In this document: positions 1 to 8,425 of the stretch, in pieces | Layout: every line of letters begins with the position of its first letter | How positions within the stretch are numbered: the first letter of the stretch is position 1 | Origin: Pirellula sp. | Lineage (GTDB): Bacteria > Planctomycetota > Planctomycetia > Pirellulales > Pirellulaceae | Reading direction: 5' to 3' | NCBI GenBank assembly: GCA_021300155.1 | Contig: JAJTID010000161.1 | Coordinates: forward strand, 1 to 44,326 | DNA: 44,326 nt | Position numbers and translations under genes: made by a program | Notes under the pieces: generated by a model | What the model was told of the DNA's origin: nothing | Database searches by the model: none | What the model saw: only the letters and a program-made list of their open reading frames with translations

Positions 1-200
1 AGCCTTTGAACACCGGCGCTATGCCTCAAAAAATCCAAACATCACCTACCCAAGACACCAAACCAGAAAGGAATTCAAAATATTTTTGAATCAGCAATTG
101 CCAATGATTAAGACCGTCGCTGTCCTTTGTTGTTCTTTTTTGTTCCTTGCCCCCCGTCACAATTCGGCCAAAACTACGACAACAATTCGGTCCGTAACAA
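1..200. other. Window edge, no gene recognised
   Basis: No convincing coding region. The stretch is AT-rich with a T-rich run around 130-150. It lies downstream of the frameshifted small-protein gene that reads leftward from 652. Confidence 0.4.
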
Positions 201-271
201 CTAGTATCTTTGGATGAGCTCAGAAACAAAACGATCAATTGCTTCACTCGCAGACTCATCATTGGTAAACG

Positions 272-652
272 TCAACAGCACCATGCTATGTCCTCATTGC
301 CGCATGGTTCGACTTTGATCGAGGCATGTTGGACGATGGTCGAAATCATTCGATTCGTTGAAGCAAGATCTTTTTCGAACAAGGACTTACATACGGGGCC
401 AAAGTATCGTTCAACGATGTCGTCTTCGTTTTTGAAGTCATCTAACTGATTGGTAGATGAATCGATAACTAGATCATCAAGGATTTGGTTGACGATTTCT
501 TCTGAACCGGAACCTGTAGCGCTAACTCGAACGTGGTCGTCAACTAACTCAATCGATACCTCGGGATAGGCCTTTTTCATATCCGAGAGGAACTCTGACT
601 TCACGCTAGCTAATGGTACTAAAGCAATGGTTTCACCTAACTCGTTTTCCAT
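272..652 (-). CDS. Hypothetical acidic protein, apparent 1-nt frameshift near the 3' end
   Basis: I do not recognise this family. The open frame gives 126 residues, acidic and soluble, with no signal peptide. The start is well supported: GGAG lies 9 nt before the ATG at 652. The frame ends abruptly with EDIAWCC. In the -1 frame the sequence continues directly as MVLLTFTNDESASEAIDRF and on to a TAG at 201-203. Adding one G at about 292-293 would join the two parts into a 150-residue protein with a plausible amphipathic C-terminal helix. I infer a recent frameshift or a sequencing error; a programmed shift is less likely. The lipoprotein gene at 778-1746 lies upstream on the same strand. Confidence 0.6.
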   Translation of the reverse strand: MENELGETIALVPLASVKSEFLSDMKKAYPEVSIELVDDHVRVSATGSGSEEIVNQILDDLVIDSSTNQLDDFKNEDDIVERYFGPVCKSLFEKDLASTNRMISTIVQHASIKVEPCGNEDIAWCC

Positions 653-777
653 TTTTAAATCTCCAATAAATTGTTTCGGAAAAATGTGATGTAATCTTCC
701 ATGGTCGAGCCTCGACTACTTGCATGTACGCGTATCCTTGCTTCGCCTCGGTTAGGAGGCTCCACCGATGAAACGAG

Positions 778-1746
778 TCAGTCAACTTGAAACACAGAAT
801 TGCCGGGGATGTGAACGGAACTTTGCAGTTCGTTTTGCTTCTTCTCCTCCAGATCGGCGATTGCAGTTCCGGCAACTCTACCTGTGACTCGGCCAGCGCG
901 GGTTAGAAGCGGCGACATGTAAAATGGCATGTAGGCCATGGATGGAATCAACGACGTCGCTTGAGATACGACATCTCCACCCAATCGACCATAGACCAAC
1001 GGATAAAGTTCTTGCTTGAGTCGCCATTCCAGTTGTACATGCGAATACGTAAGCACGTCATTCGCGATGGATGTATCTCGAATGAGAGGCATGATCGGTA
1101 AAAAATTTGCCGCCACGTAAGTACCAGGGTATCGCTGATCATAGATCTTCTTTACGTAGCCCGCTGTGAACAGCGCACTACTTGGACGGGTGGAATTGAT
1201 CGAAAGTGTATTGGTAAAGGGATCGTATCGATCGTATCCGAATGCCCTACCCGGCAGGATTGAGTATCCTAGGTGGTAGGCTGACCCCAATGTGTACTTC
1301 CAAATCGGCGAAACCCGATTGTTATCGACAAGACGTTGCCACTGCTGGCCAGGGTCGTATTCACGAACGTCAATGAATAAACCTTTTAGACTGTTGTTGT
1401 CGAGATAGTTCGATGCTACCGTCATTGCAATCTGCCGTCGCTCCTCGATGGGCAATTGTTCGAATGGATCTTTGGATGGAAACCATTTTCGAACTACGTT
1501 TCGAGGGTACTGAACTACCTTCTCCAATCGATCGATATTCGGGTGCTCGCCACCAACCGATATCACATTTGGGGTTTGTGGAAGACTAGCTACCAAATGT
1601 TCGTTGGATATTCCATACCGATAAGTACTCTGGACACAACCAACGCAGCTCGAGAGAGCACATGAAACAGCAATCAGCCCAAGAAAAAGGCGTCGCCTCC
1701 GAAAAGAACACTTAACGAACAATCGAGTACCGGTTTTTAATGGCAA
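778..1746 (-). CDS. Putative lipoprotein of unknown function
   Basis: A 322-residue protein of unrecognised family. After an Arg-rich start comes a hydrophobic stretch (FLGLIAVSCALSSCVGC) that looks like a type II signal peptide; ALSSC or CVGC could be the lipobox, so I infer an outer- or inner-membrane lipoprotein. The remainder is soluble, rich in Tyr and Pro, with a hydrophobic, Met/Pro-rich patch at residues about 265-285. The ORF start is a TTG at 1746 with GGGAG about 11 nt upstream; no ATG in frame precedes the signal sequence, so the exact start is uncertain. A long non-coding stretch separates it from the divergent PHP gene. Confidence 0.6.
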   Translation of the reverse strand: MPLKTGTRLFVKCSFRRRRLFLGLIAVSCALSSCVGCVQSTYRYGISNEHLVASLPQTPNVISVGGEHPNIDRLEKVVQYPRNVVRKWFPSKDPFEQLPIEERRQIAMTVASNYLDNNSLKGLFIDVREYDPGQQWQRLVDNNRVSPIWKYTLGSAYHLGYSILPGRAFGYDRYDPFTNTLSINSTRPSSALFTAGYVKKIYDQRYPGTYVAANFLPIMPLIRDTSIANDVLTYSHVQLEWRLKQELYPLVYGRLGGDVVSQATSLIPSMAYMPFYMSPLLTRAGRVTGRVAGTAIADLEEKKQNELQSSVHIPGNSVFQVD

Positions 1747-2342
1747 AGAAACGAACTCCCATCAAGCCATACCAAGTTCAATCTTCGAGGCGGCCTTAGC
1801 CAACGTTAACCAGCGAAAGGGCTGGAGCATCTACGATTCGCGTTCCTGCGGCAAGGGAGACTGACGGGCCGGTCTGGTCTTAGCTAGCAAAGAGGCCTCA
1901 GTGGTGAACCATTTTTTATCGCTTAGCCGACATCACCGAAGCGTGGCCATCCCTCTCGGAGGCGACGCGACATAGAACTCATAAAATCGCCTCTAACGCA
2001 TCAGAATGAACAGCGCGAAGATGAAAAACAGCAATTTGCAGGTAGGCTTCACAGTAAACCGAGTTATCGAAGTGGAAACCGAGTTATCGAAAAGGAGAGG
2101 TCAAATATCAGCCGGGTTCGTTGCCGCTCAAGCTGTTGGATTCGTCAGCCAGTGGAGTTGCTAATGCTTTACGGTCGTCGGAATAGAGGAACCGGCCTGA
2201 ATCACTGCTCGTTGCTTCGTTATCGGTGTACCTGGCCTGCGGTTTCCAGGCTAGAATCTGCATCAAAGCGTTCCAAGACGTCGCACGTCATAGGCTGGAA
2301 CAATTAAATAGAACCACACGGATGAATAGTCATGGATCTTGA
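1747..2342. other. 596-bp divergent intergenic region, no gene seen
   Basis: No ORF with a credible start and composition. It holds the leader regions of the two divergent genes and a short direct repeat at 2056-2091, listed separately. I could not identify a structured RNA. Confidence 0.4.
2056..2091. repeat. Direct repeat, 16 nt twice, 20-nt period
   Basis: AAACCGAGTTATCGAA occurs at 2056-2071 and again at 2076-2091, separated by GTGG. The period is two helical turns, so both copies face the same side of the DNA. It lies about 250 bp upstream of the PHP gene start. It could be a regulator site or a chance tandem duplication. Confidence 0.5.
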
Positions 2343-3749
2343 ATGAGCTACGAAATACTCCGTTTTGGAACTACGCTTCGATGCATCCAGAAAGTTATCT
2401 TCAATACGCTTCCCATAAAGAAGATCACTATAGCCTGCTGCGTCCTATTCTGTTGCCTTACCTCATTGCCCCTTTCGGTGTGCGTTGGGGAAGATGCGAT
2501 GGAGAAGTTAACCGAAGCTAACTTGCGACGGATGCGGGAAGTGATCCATCGCTACCAAACAGAACGCAATCCACCACCTCAATCTGGTCCACTCACCACG
2601 GTTCGCGTTAACTTCCATGTCCATTCGGAACTTTCCCACGACAGTCGAGGCAAGATTGGTAACATTGTCGCCGCTGCGAAGCGGGCCAAAACAGAAGTCC
2701 TAATGTTCACCGAACACCCGTCGCAAGAAAAGGATTTCTTCGTCGACGGCCACCAGGGAATCATCGACGGAGTCCTCTGCATCCCAGGGGCCGAAATGAA
2801 AGGAATGCTCATCTATCCCACATTGAGCCTTACACCATTTGCCACAGCCGAATCTCAAGAACTCACCTCGATCGTTCGCGGGCGAGGTGGTCATGTCTTT
2901 CTGTCCCATTTGGAAGAGCGGATGGATTGGCAAATTGCAGGCCTTACGGGAACGGAGATCTACAACACACACGCTGACTTCAAAAAGCAAGTCAACTTGA
3001 TCAAGGCGATGAAGAATCCTTTGTGGTTCGTTCGGATCGCATCTCTATTGAAGGACTATCCGCAGGAAGTATTTTCAGCGTTGCAGTCTTATCCTGACGA
3101 CTATCTGCGACGCTATGATGAATTGTGCCTGTTGCACCCACACGCTGGTATTGCTGCCAATGATGCGCATGAAAACATTGGCGTACAGTTACGGATCGGT
3201 GCTGACGCGACATCGATTGTGGTGGTCGATGCACTTGAAGAGGAACTGGTGAAGCTACCTCGCGTTGGAGTTGAAGCCCTGCTCAGTGTTCCTGCGAACG
3301 CGGTTGCGGGGGATACGATCTTCAAAGTCCAAATGGACCTGTACGAGTACAGCTTACGCCATGCTGGCACCTATCTCCTGGTGGAGAAGCTTTCACAACC
3401 AGCGGTTTGGAACGCATTGGAGAACGGTCGCACGTTTGTTGCCTTTGACTGGCTCGCTGACGCCCAAGGATTCACGCTGGCAGCGAGGCAGCAAACGGGC
3501 TCCTGCGAAAACCGCCATGAGATCGGGAGCCAGATAGCACTTGCCAAAGGCCCCATCCGTTTGGTTGGCAAATCTCCATTGCCAGCAAAGTGGGTTCTCA
3601 AACGCAATGGCGTGACAGAAGAGTCCTCTACCGGAAGCGATTTCAAATTCGAAATTAGACAATCCGGCGTGTACCGAGTTGAACTGTGGCTTGATGGTTT
3701 GGACAGTCCACAAGCGTGGATACTAACCAGTCCTTTTTACATCGAGTAG
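2343..3749 (+). CDS. Exported PHP-domain metal-dependent hydrolase (CehA/McbA-like)
   Basis: A 468-residue protein with a signal-type hydrophobic segment at residues 27-47 (ITIACCVLFCCLTSLPLSV), so probably exported. The PHP metal site is visible: H92-x-H94 (FHVHSEL), E124-H125 (FTEHP), SHLE near 192, and NDAH (D-x-H) near 278. These are the residues that bind the metal cluster in PHP phosphoesterases; CehA/McbA-type hydrolases share this fold. The C-terminal third is beta-rich and resembles an accessory domain. The substrate cannot be told from sequence. The N-terminal region before the hydrophobic core is unusually long (26 residues) and the ATG lacks a clear Shine-Dalgarno sequence, so the start is uncertain. 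Confidence 0.75.
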   Translation: MSYEILRFGTTLRCIQKVIFNTLPIKKITIACCVLFCCLTSLPLSVCVGEDAMEKLTEANLRRMREVIHRYQTERNPPPQSGPLTTVRVNFHVHSELSHDSRGKIGNIVAAAKRAKTEVLMFTEHPSQEKDFFVDGHQGIIDGVLCIPGAEMKGMLIYPTLSLTPFATAESQELTSIVRGRGGHVFLSHLEERMDWQIAGLTGTEIYNTHADFKKQVNLIKAMKNPLWFVRIASLLKDYPQEVFSALQSYPDDYLRRYDELCLLHPHAGIAANDAHENIGVQLRIGADATSIVVVDALEEELVKLPRVGVEALLSVPANAVAGDTIFKVQMDLYEYSLRHAGTYLLVEKLSQPAVWNALENGRTFVAFDWLADAQGFTLAARQQTGSCENRHEIGSQIALAKGPIRLVGKSPLPAKWVLKRNGVTEESSTGSDFKFEIRQSGVYRVELWLDGLDSPQAWILTSPFYIE

Positions 3750-3787
3750 CGTATCCAACGCCGATTGATTCTCGCGACCAGACCAAC

Positions 3788-3818
3788 AAAAAACCACGAT
3801 CCCCTGCGAAATCGTGGT
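3788..3818 (-). terminator. Rho-independent terminator after tRNA-Ala
   Basis: On the minus strand ACCACGAT pairs perfectly with ATCGTGGT (3811-3818 with 3793-3800), a 10-nt loop, followed directly by six T (3788-3793). It starts 9 nt after the 3' end of the tRNA, so it ends that transcript. Confidence 0.85.
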
Positions 3819-3826
3819 CTCGGTAA

Positions 3827-3899
<73 letters not shown>

Positions 3900-3984
3900 G
3901 GACGATGTTTGATCTGTTTCACACACCAAAGGCTGGAACTTCGACCAAACATAATCAAAAACTTAAAGGCTGACCCGATAACTG

Positions 3985-4728
3985 TCAAGCCAAACCCATG
4001 CTCTTGCACAAGTCAGAAGTGCTCAACGGTCTTACCGAACAAAAGACCTCCCCCGCCGATACTCCAATCGCAGCACCCGCCGCTATGGCTAAACCTCGAA
4101 CCCGGTCAAATATGTATGCCTTGGCTGGGGGAAATTGTGTCTTGTAACAGGCAACACTCGCTATCTTCTTCTCTAGCGTCTGCGAAATATCCACCGTGAT
4201 CTGATTGTCAAAACCGACGATCGGCGATGGCTCAAACTGCAGCCGAAAATAGAGTTGCTTCTCGATCGTGTGGACCGGCAAACCTTCGAAATGCTCATCC
4301 CACTTGGTCAACCGCGAATAAAAAATCGCTGCATCCGTTATCTGCATCGCTTGATAATGATCCGGAGACGCGAGCGGCGTCTTACTCCCAAACCCTATCA
4401 CCATCCTCGGTCGATAACGTCGGAACTCGCGGGCCAAAAGAACTCTCTCATCAAAACCGTCCATCAATCGACGATTCGTTAACGGTAAAACTTTGCGAAC
4501 CTGAACCCCCAATATCTCGCCAGCAGACCTAGCTTCGACTAATCGCACCTCCGGTCCAGGGCTGTTCGGTGTGGGCTCACCATCCGTCAAGTCGATGATC
4601 CCAACCTTATAGCCTGCATCGACCATCGATGCGATCGTTCCACCACACGCGATCTCAACATCGTCCGGATGAGCACCGACAACAATCACATCTAAGCGAT
4701 CTGTTGACTCAATGAGGGTTTGTGCCAT
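3985..4728 (-). CDS. PIG-L family deacetylase (BshB/LmbE-like)
   Basis: A 247-residue soluble protein. The N-terminal motif VVGAHPDDVEIACGGT is the zinc site of the LmbE/PIG-L family, which de-N-acetylates GlcNAc-containing substrates. The later DHYQAM supplies the third zinc ligand (His). Length and the motif TDGEPTPN resemble BshB, the bacillithiol-pathway GlcNAc-malate deacetylase, but no bshA or bshC is visible in the window, so I leave the substrate open. The gene lies 83 bp downstream of lpd on the same strand and upstream of the tRNA. The start ATG is followed directly by the family's N-terminal beta strand. Confidence 0.85.
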   Translation of the reverse strand: MAQTLIESTDRLDVIVVGAHPDDVEIACGGTIASMVDAGYKVGIIDLTDGEPTPNSPGPEVRLVEARSAGEILGVQVRKVLPLTNRRLMDGFDERVLLAREFRRYRPRMVIGFGSKTPLASPDHYQAMQITDAAIFYSRLTKWDEHFEGLPVHTIEKQLYFRLQFEPSPIVGFDNQITVDISQTLEKKIASVACYKTQFPPAKAYIFDRVRGLAIAAGAAIGVSAGEVFCSVRPLSTSDLCKSMGLA

Positions 4729-4811
4729 TGCGAATGATGCCGGACTCTGGGACGTTTATTGTGGTGTTGGGGATGGAGTGCAGAAGATGGTTCGCGGAGC
4801 GAACCACTACC

Positions 4812-6236
4812 TTAGTGCTTCTTGGGTTTGTAGATTTCGGTTGCTGTTCCGAAGTGCACTTCACCTGCGTTCATCAATGTCTCGCTAAGCGTTGGGTGCG
4901 GGTGAATCGATTCTGTGATATCTCTAACTTCACAACCCATCTCGATCGCTAAGACCGCTTCAGCGATCAACTCGCCTGCCCCCGGTCCTACGATTCCGCA
5001 TCCAAGAACTCGATGCGTTTCTGGATCGACAAGCCACTTTGTAAAGCCTTCGGTGCGACCAAGCGATTGAGCTCGACCGCTCGCGGCCCACGGATAAACT
5101 TCAATATTGACGTTGCGATTTTCTTTCTTCGCTTGATCGTCGGTCAGACCGGCCCAAGCGATTTCAGGATCAGTAAATACAACCGCAGGGATTGCTGCTT
5201 TATCAAACGTTACATTGCGGCCTAGAATGACTTCGATCGCGACCTTCGCTTCGTGACTCGCCTTGTGTGCCAACATAGGATCACCCGCCACGTCGCCGAT
5301 CGCAAAGATATGCGGGTCTGTCGTGCGCTGTTGCTTGTCGCATACGATGAAGCCGCGTTGGTTTACTTGTGCTGCGGTGTTCTCTAGGCCCAATCCTTGC
5401 GTTACAGGCCTTCGCCCAACACTGACCAGCACTCTATCGAAACGCTCGTGGCCAAATTTGCCGGGGCCTTCAAAGGTGACTTCGATTTGGTTGTCGATTT
5501 CTGCAATCGATCCCACTTTTGTATTGAGGTAGATGCGATCTTCGAAAAGCTTTTTCAATCGGTTATGGAGAGGCTTGACCAGATCGCGGTCCGCGCCTGG
5601 CAACAACCCTTCTGTCATTTCCACGACCGAAACTTTAGAACCTAGATGGGCATAAACCGTTCCCATCTCTAGACCGATATAACCACCGCCGATCACTAAA
5701 AACTTTTGCGGAACATCTTGCAACAGCAGAGCGCCTGTCGAATCCATGACTCTCGAGGAACCAATATTGAAAGAAGGGGGCATTGCAGGAACACTACCTG
5801 TCGCCACGACACAATAGTCGAAAGTGATCTTTCCACCTTCAGGTATCGAAGGATCATCACCCTCCAATAGCAGCGTGGTGGAGTTCTCAAATTTGCCACG
5901 CGCTTTGATTACTTTGACGTTGCGACGCTTCGACAACTGTCCAAGCCCGCCGGTCAAAGTTTCAATCACCTTGTCTTTGCGAGCTCGAACTTTATCGATA
6001 TCGATTTTCGGAGCGTTGTATTCCACGCCCCATTCGTCGGTCAGTTCGTGTACCTCGCTAATTACTTTTGCGACATGCAAAAGAGCTTTGGAGGGGATAC
6101 ATCCTCGTAGCAAACAGGTCCCGCCGAGACGAGACTCTGCTTCAACAAGGATGACTTCTAGGCCTTCGTCAGCGGCCAAGAAGGCCGCTGCATATCCACC
6201 AGGTCCACCACCTAAAACAACCACAGGTGCGTGCAT
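4812..6236 (-). CDS. lpdA: Dihydrolipoyl dehydrogenase (E3)
   Basis: A 474-residue flavoprotein that reoxidises dihydrolipoamide in 2-oxoacid dehydrogenase and glycine-cleavage complexes, passing electrons to NAD+. Visible features: the FAD-binding GGGPGG at 9-14, the redox-active disulfide in GGTCLLRGCIPSK (C41, C46), the NAD-binding VIGGGYIGLEMG, the second FAD motif AIGDVAGDPMLAHKAS, and the catalytic His-Glu in HPHPTLSE near the C terminus. I start at the ATG at 6236; an in-frame TTG at 6242 would add two residues. It is not next to E1/E2 genes, so it is probably a shared E3. Confidence 0.95.
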   Translation of the reverse strand: MHAPVVVLGGGPGGYAAAFLAADEGLEVILVEAESRLGGTCLLRGCIPSKALLHVAKVISEVHELTDEWGVEYNAPKIDIDKVRARKDKVIETLTGGLGQLSKRRNVKVIKARGKFENSTTLLLEGDDPSIPEGGKITFDYCVVATGSVPAMPPSFNIGSSRVMDSTGALLLQDVPQKFLVIGGGYIGLEMGTVYAHLGSKVSVVEMTEGLLPGADRDLVKPLHNRLKKLFEDRIYLNTKVGSIAEIDNQIEVTFEGPGKFGHERFDRVLVSVGRRPVTQGLGLENTAAQVNQRGFIVCDKQQRTTDPHIFAIGDVAGDPMLAHKASHEAKVAIEVILGRNVTFDKAAIPAVVFTDPEIAWAGLTDDQAKKENRNVNIEVYPWAASGRAQSLGRTEGFTKWLVDPETHRVLGCGIVGPGAGELIAEAVLAIEMGCEVRDITESIHPHPTLSETLMNAGEVHFGTATEIYKPKKH

Positions 6237-6311
6237 GCGCAACAGTCCACTAAATCAAAGGAAACACGGCGCCCCGTTGGTCTGCTTCGAGATTGTTTAT
6301 CTCGAGATCGA

Positions 6312-6923
6312 CTATCGAGACAAGAATTCGACCACGATGTTAGCATTCACTGGCAACGAGATGTCACTCGGACCAGGTTGACCTAAAACCGTAGCCTTCA
6401 AACCTTCGCTATCGAGCGATACCCAGTCTAATGGGACTGGCGAGTTGTTGGCGATAATTCCGCGATACAAATTGCGAATCGCTTCGTTCGCACGGATTTC
6501 GATGACGTCTCCAGGACGCAACATGTACGAAGGACTGGATACCTTCACACCGTTGATCTTGAAGTGACCGTGTACGATTCCTTGACGCGCTTGCGGACGA
6601 GTCTTTGCCAATCCAACACGGCGAATGATGTTGTCGAGTCGACGCTCGCAAATCAAAAGCAGTGTCTCACCCGTATTCCCTTTTTTGCGTACTGCGTCAT
6701 CGAAGTACCGACGTAGTTGTCGCTCGCCTAGGCCATAGTAGTACTTGATCTTTTGCTTTTCGGACAACGCGGTACCGTAGTTACTGGTACGGCGTGCTTT
6801 CGGGTGCATCCCTGGTGGTTGTTCGCTTCTCTTCTCGTAAGCTCGCATGCAACCTGCGCTCTCATAGAGCTGGGCGCCGAAGCGTCGATTAATCCGGGCT
6901 TTAGGCCCTGTGTAACGTGCCAT
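6312..6923 (-). CDS. rpsD: 30S ribosomal protein S4
   Basis: A 203-residue protein with the S4 layout: a basic N-terminal region (ARYTGPKARINRRFG), the S4 RNA-binding domain (RRLDNIIRRVGLAKTRPQARQ...HGHFKINGVKV) and the C-terminal NIVVEFLSR. S4 binds 16S rRNA early in 30S assembly. There is no N-terminal zinc-type four-cysteine cluster. AGGAG stands 9 nt before the ATG. The gene is alone, not in the alpha operon, and a stem-loop in its leader may regulate it. Confidence 0.97.
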   Translation of the reverse strand: MARYTGPKARINRRFGAQLYESAGCMRAYEKRSEQPPGMHPKARRTSNYGTALSEKQKIKYYYGLGERQLRRYFDDAVRKKGNTGETLLLICERRLDNIIRRVGLAKTRPQARQGIVHGHFKINGVKVSSPSYMLRPGDVIEIRANEAIRNLYRGIIANNSPVPLDWVSLDSEGLKATVLGQPGPSDISLPVNANIVVEFLSR

Positions 6924-7227
6924 CTTTTCGTCTCCTGTGCCGAGCTATACTCGTCACGACAAAAGGTCTACGGGCGGTCGAGTCCTGTGATTTGTGCGAT
7001 GCGGATTTAGCGAAAAGAGCTTTTGCAAAAATCTCTAACACCGAAAAACCAAACGGCCACTGGATAACCGTGGCCGCGTGCTCTCGCTAACATCGCGAGG
7101 TTGGCTCAACCTAATTTCATGAATTGGTCGGAAAAGTATGGTAAAGTCCTGCCTTTTCACAACCCCAAAACCAACGCTGGCGGCGGTCAGACGTGTTTCG
7201 ATTTGACCTTTTTTCCGGAGAAACAAC
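6924..7227. other. Divergent intergenic region between rpsD and the nucleoside phosphorylase gene
   Basis: 304 bp holding both leaders. On the rpsD side there is a stem-loop at 7054-7076. On the other side CCGGAG (7215-7220) is the ribosome-binding site for the GTG start at 7228. I see no gene. Confidence 0.5.
7043..7076 (-). promoter_or_regulatory. Stem-loop plus T-rich run in the rpsD leader
   Basis: On the minus strand CGGCCAC pairs with GTGGCCG (7070-7076 with 7054-7060, loop 9 nt) and is followed by TTTGGTTTTT. It looks like an intrinsic terminator but lies about 130 nt upstream of rpsD with no minus-strand gene before it. I infer a possible attenuator or S4 autoregulatory element. Confidence 0.35.
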
Positions 7228-8070
7228 GTGAAATCCCTACAAAAACCGTTTTCGGTCGACGCTGTTTCACAATCCGTCTCGCAAATTCGGGAGCGTCGCC
7301 CTGGTTTCTTCCCCGAAACCGCCCTCATTTTGGGAAGCGGACTGGGGGCTTTGGCCGACAAAATCCAGGACGCTACAGTCTTGCCCTACGCGAGCATCCC
7401 AAACTTTCCGACCTCGCACGTCGCTGGCCATGCCGGAAATTTGGTCTTGGGAAGAATCGGCAACACACCCGTTGCGGCGTTAGCAGGTCGCGCTCATCTC
7501 TACGAAGGCTGGTCTCCGCAACAAGCCACATTCCCACTTCGATGCTTGCACACGCTTGGTTGCAAGACGCTCATCGTTTCCAATGCCTCGGGTGGCATCA
7601 ATCCTCGATTCGTGAGCGGACAAGTGGTTGCGATCGACAACCATATCGACCGAATGCAGAGGTCCCCGTTCCTCGCTGAAGAATGGCGACATGACAGTTT
7701 GGAAGCTGGCCAACTTTATCGTCATGCGAATCCCTACGACTCCCAGTTGATCGCCGAAGCTCAAGCGATCGCCATCGAGCTTGGGTTCGCTTTGGCAACC
7801 GGCACTTATCTCGCAACGCTCGGTCCAACGTATGAAACGCGTGCGGAGTATCGGATGTTTACGAAACTGGGAGCGGATATGGTCGGCATGAGCACGGTCC
7901 CGGAAGTCGCACTTGCCAATCAACTTGGGATGCGCACCCTCGCCTTTTCGATTGTCACGAATGTTGCCAAGCCTGATGCGCCAACGAAAACTGAGCACAG
8001 TGAAGTTCTTGATTGGTCCCAACGCGCTCAATCGCAACTGATACCATTGATCCAACGACTGCTGTCGTGA
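7228..8070 (+). CDS. Purine nucleoside phosphorylase (PNP family 2)
   Basis: A 280-residue enzyme that phosphorolyses purine nucleosides to base and (deoxy)ribose-1-phosphate. Family 2 (trimeric PNP/MTAP) motifs are clear: ILGSGLGALAD phosphate loop, the GRAHLYEGW segment, NASGGINPRF, and GPTYETRAEYRMFTKLGAD followed by VGMSTVPEV, where the Glu and Met line the nucleoside pocket, then FSIVTNVA. An Asn just after FSIVT favours 6-oxopurines. The start is GTG, set by CCGGAG 7 nt upstream. Gene names punA, deoD and pnp are all used for this family, so I give none. Confidence 0.93.
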   Translation: MKSLQKPFSVDAVSQSVSQIRERRPGFFPETALILGSGLGALADKIQDATVLPYASIPNFPTSHVAGHAGNLVLGRIGNTPVAALAGRAHLYEGWSPQQATFPLRCLHTLGCKTLIVSNASGGINPRFVSGQVVAIDNHIDRMQRSPFLAEEWRHDSLEAGQLYRHANPYDSQLIAEAQAIAIELGFALATGTYLATLGPTYETRAEYRMFTKLGADMVGMSTVPEVALANQLGMRTLAFSIVTNVAKPDAPTKTEHSEVLDWSQRAQSQLIPLIQRLLS

Positions 8071-8425
8071 TTCGTAGGGGAGTTACCACGATGCTCTAAC
8101 CGCAGTGGCGTTACCACGTTGCTTGTCAACGTGGGACGATAGCGGAAACCAGCCGCGTCAAGGCGAGGGTGTACATCACTGCGTTGCTTGTCAACGTAGG
8201 ATGCTGGTCAGATGCACGACAACCTGACCATCGCTCCACGCTGGCAAGCAGCGTGGTGGCGTCTGCATACATCGGTGCAATGTCTGGTGACGGCTACGGC
8301 CCTACGTTGGCGAGCAGCGTAGTAGCCTGGAGCCTGACGCTCCGCATCAAGATTCAAACAATATGAACACGGACAAATCAATAAAATCGAAGCTAATCAA
8401 CATTCAACGCAAGCCACAACGGGAC
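8071..8425. other. Intergenic region filled by REP-like palindromes
   Basis: 355 bp between the nucleoside phosphorylase and the convergent asparaginase gene. It contains four related short hairpins and a fifth small one (GGAGC...GCTCC at 8329-8343). No coding region is credible here. Confidence 0.6.
8114..8322. repeat. Cluster of four REP-like palindromes, two in each orientation
   Basis: Each unit has an 8-bp stem and a 5-nt loop. Units: 8114-8134 (CCACGTTG/CAACGTGG, loop CTTGT), 8179-8199 (CTGCGTTG/CAACGTAG, loop CTTGT), 8236-8256 (CCACGCTG/CAGCGTGG, loop GCAAG), 8302-8322 (CTACGTTG/CAGCGTAG, loop GCGAG). The loop of units 3 and 4 is the complement of that of units 1 and 2, so they are inverted relative to the first pair. 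Start-to-start spacing is 65, 57 and 66 nt. TGGTCAG (8205-8211) and CTGACCA (8224-8230) lie symmetrically between units 2 and 3, so 8175-8260 is one larger imperfect inverted repeat. This matches the paired REP/inverted-REP layout of BIMEs. Confidence 0.8.

Noticed and set aside
8114-8322. Regularly spaced repeats resembling a CRISPR array
   Set aside because: The units are 21-nt palindromes in both orientations with related flanks, the spacers are not unique inserts between identical direct repeats, and no cas gene is nearby.
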